A DNA stretch of 20,776 bases from Coptodactyla brooksi (taxonomy: Eukaryota > Arthropoda > Insecta > Coleoptera > Scarabaeidae): the NCBI GenBank assembly GCA_033557675.1, contig JAWQRM010000644.1, positions 1 through 20,776 of the forward strand, written 5' to 3'. Below the pieces are notes generated by a model. The model did not search any database. It was given only the letters and a program-made list of their open reading frames with translations, and was not told the DNA's origin. Made by a program: the position numbers and the translations under genes. The first letter of the stretch is position 1. The number at the start of each line of letters is the position of its first letter. This document shows, piece by piece, positions 1 to 9,700 of the stretch.

Positions 1-699
1 CTACCAACTCACGTATTCATTTTTTAATATTATGCAGATTTAAAGGATATAATAAAACAAGAAATGGTTTTTCTTATGCTGTTAGTTTATTACAATAAAA
101 TTAACTTTATGTTATAACATTTTAAAATTCATTTTAAAATTTGAAAATATAAACCTAACCTTAAACGTGAAATTTACTTCCTAACTGTCACTGAAATATA
201 TAAGGAATATCAACATTAAATTACTACCAACTCACGTGTCAATTTTTTAAAATTACGCAGATTTAAAGGAAGTTATAAAACAAGAAACGATTTTTCTTAT
301 AATTTTAATTTGTTGCAATAAAATTAACTTCATGTAATAACATTCAGTCACTTAAAAATTTTAAAACATAAACCTAACCTTAAATGTGGAATTTACTACC
401 TAAATTATATTTTAGGTAAACAACTGTCACCGAAATGTATAAGGAATACCAACATTGAATTACTACCAACTTAGGTATTCATTTTTTTTTAAATTACGCT
501 AGTTTCAAAGATGTGATAAAACAAGAAACGATTTTTCTTATGATTTTAGTTTGTTGCGATAAAATTTACTTTATGTAATAACATTCAGTCATTTTAAAAC
601 TTGAAAATATAAACCTAACCTTAAATGTGTAATTTACTTCCTAACTTATTTTTCAAGTAAACAACTGACATTGAAATGTATAAGGAATGCCAACATTTA
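1..699. repeat. Three direct copies of a ~235-bp AT-rich repeat
   Basis: Three consecutive related units begin with CTACCAACT at about 1, 224 and 463; the last fades out near 699. Shared landmarks in order are a stretch around AAACAAGAAA, a TTTTTCTTAT block, ATAAACCTAACCTTAAA, and an end block AAGGAAT.CCAACATT. Units are about 223, 239 and 237 nt long and differ by small indels and substitutions. The array probably continues left of the window because the first unit starts at base 1. No ORF of note is present. This looks like a local satellite or the tandem core of a transposable element; the family is not recognised. Confidence 0.85.
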
Positions 700-1093
700 A
701 AACGAGAGGCAGTAAAATTAACTTTCGCCATTTTTAAATTTGAAATACTTTGCGGTTCGTACATTCCCCGCTAAGGGCGGTGTTTGCGCCGGCATCGTTG
801 GAAAACAAGTTTTTGTTTATTTACAAGCCCGCCTTTTGATCTATATTTAGAAGGTTTTGTTCTAAAATTTTGAAATATTAAACGTTCGCATTCGGTAAAG
901 GTTCGTTTGTTTTAATCGAATTCGAGTAATTAAAACGCTGCGGTTAATGCGGTTAACGCGGTCATTTAAAATTCTTTTTTTTAATTAATAAACATCGGAG
1001 TCTAGTGACTTATGTCGCGGAAATAAGAATGATGTGGCACCTGTAGTTTTCACCTGAGGCGGTAATTTCAAATGCGTAATTGTTTATTTCCGG
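700..1093 (+). promoter_or_regulatory. Possible 5' region / non-coding first exon of the catenin gene
   Basis: After the repeat array the composition changes: this stretch is less AT-rich and contains many CG dinucleotides (for example around 760-800 and 890-960), unlike the flanks. It ends at a near-perfect 5' splice donor, CCGG|GTGAGT, with the GT at 1094-1095. Such a donor could connect a non-coding leader to the first coding exon acceptor at 3678-3679. No TATA box or other core promoter element was identified with certainty, so the promoter and exon assignment is inference. Confidence 0.3.
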
Positions 1094-2042
1094 GTGAGTC
1101 AATTTGAAACTAGATTCCTACGCAATTGTTCCTTGCGTTGCGTAAACGGGGATGTTTCGAATGGAACGGGGTCTAAGCGGGAAAGATTTCGAGTTGAACG
1201 AGCGAGAAAAAGGGTAAAAAAGAGAAAAAAAGATCTGTCTCCATCCATTTCGATCTATGTGCGGTTCCCGGCATGCACCGTAAGTGGGAGTAATGTCTGC
1301 CTTTTGCAGTGCATGACCTGTATGTTAGCTTTAAAAATCGGTGTACTCTACGATTTGCGAGCTCTCGGTGCGTAATGGACGCGTATCTTTAATTACCGGA
1401 CCACTTTTAAGTTAGAGAAATGTAAGTGAAACGGCCGGTGTGGCGAAAAAGCTTGTGACAATTGTATCTTTGACTTTGGTGACGTAGTTACTCCATTGTA
1501 TGTGTAGTTTGTCGCGAGATACTCTGTGTAAAAGAACCGATAGAGAGGTATGTGAAGATTTTTGATGGCGACATTTTATATTTTCGGCGTTTTCGGTTGT
1601 ATTTCGCGAAAAATTACGGTCTCGTTTCGGCATTTGATATCATGACATATGCCTTTGGGATACAACATCGTATGTAAACACATAGACCCCGCCCCATACG
1701 TATTGTCATTTGTAATCAATTGTTTCTTATTTATCAATGCTACTTTTTAACGGAAAAGTAATTTTGATCACCTTTTATGTAGTTACGTGTAGCAATTAAC
1801 CCTACAGACATCAGCAACATGCTAATAACGGTTGCTTTTATACCTAACCTAAAGAATTTTGATCATTTTATCCTAATTTGAATAATTAGGATAAAATTTG
1901 ATAAAAGTTCGATAATTTTGCGTTATTATGCAACGCGAAAGTTTAATTAAATTGTCTAAAACAATGGTGTATAACGTTTACCCTACTTTCGTATAATCTG
2001 TTCTACTTTACTTTAAAAGAAACTGCAAAGTATTTCTTTACA
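1094..2042. other. Non-coding stretch, nothing recognised
   Basis: Presumed intron or upstream DNA of the catenin gene. An open frame of 93 codons at 1094-1375 (+) is rich in Arg and Lys, shows no family resemblance and starts on the GTG of the candidate splice donor; I do not consider it a gene. The rest is AT-rich with a short inverted repeat around 1868-1895 (TCCTAATT / AATTAGGA). Confidence 0.5.
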
Positions 2043-2196
2043 AAAATAATACTTTTCATAATTAGAATAGTTTCGGAACAGACGTGGTACGATTCCGAGC
2101 CGATATTTTCAACTCGGCAAATCGGGACTTACGGGCCCCTGGTTTATGTACTATTCATTAATATTTCTATGCGAAAATAATACTTTTCATAATTAC
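2043..2196. repeat. ~131-bp repeat unit plus start of a second copy (pair 1)
   Basis: The motif AAATAATACTTTTCATAATTA starts near 2043 and recurs near 2175, about 131 nt later. Between them lie TTTCGGAACAGAC, a GATTCCGAGCCGATATTTTCAACT block and TTTATGTACTATTCAT. The same unit occurs again at 2879-3030. The second copy here is cut off at about 2196, where the mariner remnant begins, so the mariner probably inserted into this repeat. Confidence 0.75.
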
Positions 2197-2637
2197 TAGG
2201 TGCGCAACTAAGTTTCCGGGTTTTTCGATCAATGAAAAATGGCAAATTTCAAAAAAATACAAAAAGGAAGGGGTCAGGTCTGGCGAATAAGGCGGGTGTG
2301 GTAGCAGATTCCATTTCGGCGTTTGGGATTCTCGAAATATATCCACTTCTCATCCCCGGTAACAATTCGATGCAGAAAACCCTTTCTTTCATGCCGCAAA
2401 AGCAAAATGTCGGAAGTGGCTCTTCGATTTTCCATCTGTCTCTCGGTCAACTCATGGGGCACTCATTTTCTTTTTGAATTCTTCCCACGGCATGTAAACG
2501 TTCGGAAATACGTATGAAGCCCTTAAACCAGTCTTCACAGGTAGTTTTCGATGGTGCATGTTCATCGTAGGCCTCCCCAAGCAAACGTCGTACTTCAGCT
2601 GTATTTTTTTTCAAGTTAATAAATATTTACACCTAAG
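2197..2637 (-). mobile_element. Internally deleted mariner (Tc1/mariner superfamily) remnant
   Basis: A ~440-bp relic. Its 3' end is clear at 2198-2219, next to a TA: an inverted-repeat-like sequence starting AGGTGCGCAACTAAG. The opposite end near 2630-2637 (CACCTAAG) keeps only a few matching bases. Inside, on the minus strand, are recognisable pieces of mariner transposase. The element is far shorter than the usual ~1.3 kb, so most of the transposase gene is gone and it cannot encode a working enzyme. Insertion into a 131-bp repeat copy is suggested by the left flank; the right flank does not resume that repeat cleanly. Confidence 0.8.
2265..2605 (-). pseudogene. Mariner transposase pseudogene fragments
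   Basis: Reading the minus strand from about 2605 downward, a helix-turn-helix piece appears (LKKNTAEVRRLLGEAY, then CEDWFKGF). The linker that normally follows is missing. Next come ISERLHAVGRIQKE and, in a shifted frame, PHELTERQMENR. The first catalytic Asp motif VTGDEKWIYFENPKRR is intact at about 2325-2375. Directly after it, in another frame at about 2270-2307, is LLPHPPYSPDLTPS, which carries the third catalytic Asp. The block with the second Asp (HDNARPH in the family) is deleted. The gene therefore has at least two internal deletions and one frameshift, near 2465-2480, and is dead. Confidence 0.85.
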
Positions 2638-2878
2638 TAAAAAGTGGTATAGGAGCTTTTAGGCACTAATAAGTACGCGAGCAGACATTATTGTTTTAAT
2701 ATTCATTTGATAAATGTGACAGACGACCACTTTTCATGTTGTATGACTTCGGAATAGTAGGTCTCTATAAAAGATATTATATATTGTCAAAATAATAGAT
2801 TCTGTCTCTAATAAATCACAGGAAATACACAAATATTTAGGGAAAGTAAAATTAATTTTCAATTTAATATTTCCCATC
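2638..2878. other. Short unannotated gap
   Basis: AT-rich DNA between the mariner relic and the next copy of the 131-bp repeat; nothing recognised. Confidence 0.4.
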
Positions 2879-3030
2879 GAAAATAATACTTTTCATATCT
2901 AGACATGATTAGGAACAAACACAGTGCAATTCTAATTCAACATTTTCAACTTACGAAATCGGATTTACAAGCATGGGGTTTATGCGCTATTCATAAATAT
3001 TTTCCTGCAATAATAATACTTTTCGTAACT
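2879..3030. repeat. ~131-bp repeat unit plus start of a second copy (pair 2)
   Basis: AAATAATACTTTTCAT begins at 2879 and a diverged version (TAATAATACTTTTCGTAACTAG) recurs at about 3010. The interior (AGGAACAAACAC, AACATTTTCAACTTACGAAATCGGA, TTTATGCGCTATTCAT) aligns with the unit at 2043-2174. The two loci are therefore diverged copies of one dispersed tandem dimer. Confidence 0.75.
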
Positions 3031-3679
3031 AGAATTACTTTGTGTTGACAAGTGTGTTTTCTTTCTCTGTAAGCTTCACGTATCTCTTTTTGAAATGTTT
3101 TTAGAAACCAATCATCTAAATGATCACACGTATTGACACGATACGGATGCAAGGGTTTCGATATTCCATGAAAATAATTTTTCGTAGCCCTGCGGGTTAT
3201 TTAACCTAGATTACATAAAATGATTTTAATTTTCAGAATGCATCCAAATGGGTAGACCAATAACCAATGCCAGTTTCATGCCGCTGAAGTTTTAAGTAGG
3301 AATACGTTTACATTTACTGAGGTACGTGCCGTTTTAAGCTGTATTAACAGTTTCTACTATGTTATTGGAGCTTTCTTACATTACTCTTTGCGCGACTTCC
3401 TTCGAACCTCATATATATATATATATATATACGTTTAAAATTTGCGACATTTTACATCCCCTTTAGCGTCATTGCGTTACACGACATTTCCATGAATGTT
3501 CGACACCGTATCACGTTATCATTCTTAGCATTAACGCTGCTGTTTTGCACTGTTCAAAAATAATTTAGCTAATTCACGAAATTAGTCAGTTCACGAAGAA
3601 AGAATAAGAATAGTTGAATTATTTATGAATAAATCAATTCATTAAATGCTTATGTATTGTCTGTTTTGCATGTATACAG
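3031..3679. other. Non-coding stretch before the first coding exon
   Basis: AT-rich, with the microsatellite at 3411-3430 and otherwise no recognised feature. It ends in the 3' splice acceptor TGTATACAG|G (AG at 3678-3679). Confidence 0.4.
3411..3430. repeat. (AT)10 microsatellite
   Basis: Ten uninterrupted AT dinucleotides following ACCTC; a simple sequence repeat likely to vary in length between individuals. Confidence 0.95.
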
Positions 3680-3693
3680 GGATATTACATTTC

Positions 3694-3728
3694 ATGATGA
3701 CTACTAACCAGCTCATGGATTCTTGCTT
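3694..3728 (+). CDS. p120ctn: Catenin gene, proposed initiator exon
   Basis: The exon runs from acceptor AG at 3678-3679 to donor GTAAGT at 3729. The first ATG (3694) starts MMTTNQLMDSC and leaves two bases (TT) that join the first base of the next exon to make Leu. A second ATG follows immediately. The choice rests on phase agreement and donor strength. No in-frame stop precedes the ATG inside the exon, so it could instead be an internal exon extended from further upstream. Confidence 0.55.
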
Positions 3729-6700
3729 GTAAGTAGGGTAGAGGTTCATTTTTCACGATATCCTTAGTTAATATTTACTTTTTATCAACACATGTTCCAA
3801 CGAACGAACGTTACATCCCACCGCTTATCAGTGAAAATCAATATTTTCAAATTGATAAGATAGAGTGCCGCTTTAGGATGGTTATAAATAGTAATCTCGT
3901 AAGCGGCTTAAAGTATTATTATTTCATTTTATCAAAAAAAAAAAAAAAAATTGACGTTTCACTGATAGATAAAAGAAAGATGGATACTACTTGTAACATT
4001 TGGTAAAAAAGAATCCTCCTTTCTTGTAGTTTTTGGTTATCTATTTGTCGAGTAGACGTTTTCGTAACCATTACGGAACGATGACTTATATAATAAAAGT
4101 GTTGACAAATCACTTATAAATACTGCATGCTTTTCCTTTAATTTTTTATTTACTTTAGGTACTAACACCTGAAGCTTTAGCTAAATAATTTTACTTTAAA
4201 CTGGCAGGCTGGTGAACAGAAGGGTAGAACAAAGGCAAGAACACAGCATTACTCACACTGAAGTTACGTCAAGGTAGGAATTAACACAATCGCGTTCGAT
4301 CGTTTAGCCATTTCATCCAATCATCAAATTCATTGTGTATTATTTTCAGGAGAATTTTGCAAGAGAAGTTACCAGATATGCAACATTACAAGTAAGTAAT
4401 TGTCTAGACTAAAATCACCGTCGCAACTTCGTTGGTCAATATATTAATGGCACAATTTTCGATTGTTTTAAAACAGAGGTCCGGACGGTAGTGGCTCGGT
4501 AAATGACGCCGGCTATCATTTACACAGCAATGGACATTCGGAACACTCTCCAAACTCCAGCCACATGTCCGTTCATAGCGACGAGCCGTTAGTTCGCACC
4601 CACAAACAACAAACGACGCAGCAAGTAACGACCGTCACGAAGGTCGTGCGCGAAATTCAACAAATAGGCGACGGCCAGCCGGGCGAGTACGTCCCGGTAC
4701 CAATCGGGGCCTATCCGCACCCGACGCACTCCAGAACGCAGTACGTCGACTACATGGAGCAACCGGCCCATCACATGTACTCGCAATACCATCAACATCC
4801 GCATTATCAAGATTACGAACATTACCCGACGACGTACGGGACCTACATGGGATACCCGGCGGGGGCGGATAGACCTCCGACGCCGCCGACCCCCAGCGAA
4901 CACAGCGGCGCCCCGTCGCCTCTGCCGCTATCCGCGCAACCTGGCGGAGCGTATTTGCCATCGGGTTATGACGAGTTACCGGAACATTACAGGGTAACTC
5001 CGTCCCCCGGGGGGCCTATCGTTCTCGATCCGTACCAAGACGACTCTGCCGTCGTCTACGGATACGTTTCGCCCTCGCCGTACGGTACGGCCGGTAACCA
5101 TCCGGGACCAACTTACGATACTAGAAATTACGAGGAGGCCCTGAACGGGCCCGTGCCGTCTATGCGCCTGTACGACGACGATTTGGAAAAGCAAGTTAGT
5201 AAAATGTCGTTACACGGACATCCCGTCGGATTGCCGCATAACAGGACTCACGGGATGGCTTCTCCCGGAAGTGTCGGCGGGGACGAAGAGCAAAGAGGTA
5301 ATTTTAGATAAGACGAACGAGCGGGACCGATCGTGTACGTACAATTTGATTTCAGGTATGCGTTGGCGCGATCCTAACCTAACAGAGGTAATCGGCTTCC
5401 TAAACAACCCCAATAACGTAATAAAAGCTAACGCCGCGGCCTACTTGCAACATTTATGTTACATGGATGACCCCAACAAGCAGAAAACGAGGGCACTAGG
5501 CGGAATTCCGCCGTTAGTTAAGTTGCTGAACCACGAGAACGTGGACGTCTTTAGGAACGCTTGCGGCGCGCTACGAAATCTCTCTTACGGCAGGCAAAAC
5601 GACGAGAACAAACGGGCTATAAAGAACGCCAACGGGATACCGGCACTTATTAATCTGCTGCGACGGTCGAACGAGGTCGAGATCAAAGAGTTAGTTACCG
5701 GCGTGATATGGAACATGTCGTCGTGCGAAGACCTGAAGCGGTCGATCATTGACGACGGAGTCGGCATGATCGTTTCCTACATAATTATACCGCACTCCGG
5801 GTGGGACGCCCAGGGAAACCACGGCGAGACCTGCTGGTCTACCGTCTTTAGAAACGCCTCCGGCGTACTGAGAAACGTCAGTTCGGCCGGGGAGTACGCT
5901 AGGAAAAAGTTACGCGAATGCGAAGGGCTGATAGACGCGCTATTGTTCGTCGTTAGATGTGCCATAGAGAAGTCTAACATAGGCAATAAGATCGTCGAGA
6001 ACTGCGTCTGCATTTTACGTAACCTATCGTACAGGTGTCAAGAGGTCGAGGATCCTAATTACGATAAGAATCCTCTACCTACGCAAAGTCGGGTTTCCGC
6101 TAATTCAAAAGGTAATATTTACAATTAAATATTAGATATCTTACCGTTGAGGTACCAACCGTAAAATAATTTCAAAACTCGACTGCACTTTACTTTCCGA
6201 GAAAAATTGAAATTTATAATAATCGTTTCTATTATAGGTGAAAATTTAGGTTGCTTTGGAGGAAGTAAAAAGAAGAAAGATGCGCAATCTTCGGAAGTGA
6301 AGGAAAGCAATTCCGGAGTGTCGGGAATAGGTGCGAGTAGCGCGGCGGCCAGAGGCGAGCCGGTGCGCGGTACGGAACTGTTATGGCAGCCCGAGGTGGT
6401 CCAGTCTTATTTAGCTTTATTGCAAAGTTGTTCGAATCCGGAAACTCTCGAAGCGGCGGCCGGGGCTTTGCAAAATTTGGCAGCTTGCTACTGGCAGCCG
6501 AGTATAGAGATTCGCGCGGCTGTACGAAAAGAAAAAGGCCTGCCGATATTGGTGGAATTGTTAAGAATGGAGGTGGACAGGGTAGTTTGCGCGGTGGCTA
6601 CCGCTTTAAGAAATCTTGCCATAGATCAACGTAACAAAGAGTTAATCGGTAAATACGCGATGAGGGATCTCGTCCAGAAATTGCCTTCGGGTAATCCGCA

Positions 6701-9700
6701 GCACGACCAGGGCACGTCGGACGATACGATTGCCGCAGTATTAGCCACGTTAAACGAAGTGATCAAAAAGAACGCCGAATTCTCTCGGTCGTTGTTAGAA
6801 GCGGGCGGGGTGGAAAGACTTATGACGATAACGAAACAAAGACAGAAATACACTGCCAGGGTGTTGAAATTCGCGGGACAAGTATTATTTACGATGTGGC
6901 AGCACCAGGACCTACGAGACGTCTACAAGAAGCACGGCTGGAAAGAACAAGATTTCGTTACCAAGACTGTTGCCGCTCGGAACGCGGGGCCTAATTCACC
7001 TAATAACGCTAACTCCACTTTAAACAGACCGATGGCTTCTCAAAGCGGTACTCGATACGAAGATAGGACGATGAAAAGGAATGCTCCGCCTACTAGAGGT
7101 GTCGCTCCGGTGTATCAAAGAGTACGTAACCTATAAGTAGATATATCTTTTGGAATGTTCACTAATTCGTTCGTTTATTTCTAGAACGAAGACATTCCAA
7201 TGGCGGATATGGCGTATCCGGAGCCTCAGCCCTCTTTAGGGGGCGTAAGGTCTTACCCGCAGGGTCCGGGTACGAACCCACCAGCAGTAAGTCATTAGCG
7301 AAACAAAATGCACAACCCCTAACTGAGAGTCAATTTTTTTCTCTAATTGATTAAGTGAAGTGCGCAGTACGGACTTACTAACTCACGTAAAACCGCAGAC
7401 TTGCTCAATACTAGCAATATGGCAACCTACATTCCTTTCGAAAATTGTATTATGTACTACTAATTAGTATACCATAACGGCAAGTGGACAAAAAGTAATA
7501 AATATAAAGAGAACGCAAAGGCCTCATTTTAGGTTAATGGCATTCACTTTTAGACTGTTATAGTAAATCTTGATGTTCGTTGTACAGACGTAAACGGTGT
7601 AGAAGTATGAATGTAACACCCCGTGTAATATACAGGGTGGATATTTACCGGTTGCTCAAGATAAACTTCCCCTCTATACACGCGACACGACAATGTTGCA
7701 TTTATATTTTCTCTTTTATTTATTTTCTGTGAAGTATTGTATGATGAGCCGCGTAATCGTACGCGTAAAAATGAAAATAAGTCTGTGGTATTTTTCGTAG
7801 ATTTTGGTAATTGCTTTAACTAGATCGGACTATGTCTACTAATGTGGCTGTCATTTATGTTCTTATTTCGACTTTAAAGACATGCAGTCACAATAAACCA
7901 TTATGATAGTTACGTCTTTGCACAAAATCGTAATACCAGATTATTATATCTGTTAAAATCATAGTAAGTGGAAGAAAAGTTTTTATAACAGAAAGTTTGA
8001 AATTCAATTTGAGATGGAACAAAACTACATATATAACAACATTCTAAATTCAATAAAAAAATATTCAATAGATATGCATAAAAAACATATTTATAATGAA
8101 ATACATAAAAAAAAACTTGTTTTACAGTGAATTTAAAATACATTTAATGTTACATCTGCGTAACAGTAATAGATGAATAAAAACTAATTCCAACAGAAAG
8201 TGTTTAGTTCAATTTAAAACCTTTTGTGTTATAGAAAATTTTTGCCCAGCATTTATACGTACAATGATATTCATAAAAAACTTGTTTCACAGTGAATTTA
8301 AAATATGTTTCGTAATATATCTGCTTAGCAGTAATAGGTGGAACAAAACTAATTCTAATGAAAACTTTTAAATTCAATTCAGAACCTTTCTATTATGGGC
8401 ATTTTTGCCCAGCATTTATATTTATAAAGATACTCATAAAAAACTTATTTTACTGCGAATTCAAGGTACGTTTCATGTTATACCTGCTTAACAGCAGTTG
8501 GTGGGGCAAAACTAATTATAACAGAAAGTGTTCAATAGCATTTAAAACTTTTTTTGTTATAAAAACTTTGTTCAGCATTTATACATACAATGATATTCAT
8601 AAAAAACTTGTTTTACAGTGAACTTAAAATCTGTTTTGTAATATATCTGCTTAACAGTAATAAGTGGAACAAAACTAATTCTAACGGAAACTTTTAAATT
8701 CTATTCAGAACCTTTTTATTATTGGCATTTTTACCCAGCATTTATATTTGCAAAAATATTTATAAAAAACTTATTTTGCTGTGAATTTAAAATATGTTTC
8801 GTAATGTATCTGCTTAACAGTAATAAGTGGAACAAAACTAATTCTAATGGATAGTTTTAAATTCAGTTTAAAACCTTTTTCACTATAAAAACTTTTTGTC
8901 CAGCATTTATATGTACGATGATATTCACAAAAAACTTGTTTTACAGTGAATTGAAAATACGTTTTGTGATATATCTGCTGAACAGTAGTAGGTGGAGCAA
9001 AACTGATTATAATAAACAGTTATAAATTCAACATAGAACCTTTTTATTATGGATATTTTTTGCCGAGCATTTATATTTGCAATGATTTCATAAAAAAACT
9101 TGTTTTACTGTGAATTAAAGAGTCATTTCCCGATATATCTGCTTAACAGTGATAAGTGGAACAAAACTAATTCCAATAGATAGTTTTAAATTCAGTTTAA
9201 AACCTTTTTTATTAAAAAAACTTTTTGTCTAGCTTTTATATGTACAATGATATTTACAAAAAACTTGTTTTACAGTGAATTTAAAATACGCTTCGTGATA
9301 TATCTGCTGAACAGTAGTAGGTGGAGCAAAACTAATTATAATGGATAGTGTTAAATTCAATTTAGAACCTTTTTACTAGGACCTTTTTTGTCCAGCATTT
9401 ATATTTACAATGATTTCATAAAAAAACTTATTTTACTGTGAATTTAAGAGTCGTTTTCGGATATATCCGCTTAACAGTAATACGTGGAACAAAACTAATT
9501 CTAACAGAAAGTTTAAGTTTAATTTAGAGTATTTTTGTTATAGCCACTTTTTACCCAGCAGTAAAATTTGTCGCGATATTTATAATTAATTTATTTTAGT
9601 GTGAAGTTAAGTACTTTTTCTACTGAACGGTAATAGGTGGAACAAAACTAGTTATAAGGGGGGCTTTTAAATTCGATTTAAAACCTTTTTGTTACCACCA

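Noticed and set aside
1094..1375. 93-codon + strand ORF in the 5' region
   Set aside because: Non-ATG start on a candidate splice donor, Arg/Lys-rich without domain resemblance.
3237..3292. Possible exon between TTTTCAG|AATGC and TTTTAA|GTAGGA
   Set aside because: All short frames starting at its ATGs stop inside the segment; it could only be non-coding and there is no supporting evidence.
4589..4961. Antisense ORFs of 104 and 108 codons opposite catenin exon 4
   Set aside because: Arise from the GC-rich codon use of the sense strand; low-complexity Arg-rich products.
8358..8621. 87-codon ORF
   Set aside because: Lies wholly within satellite array 1 and is not preserved in the other units.
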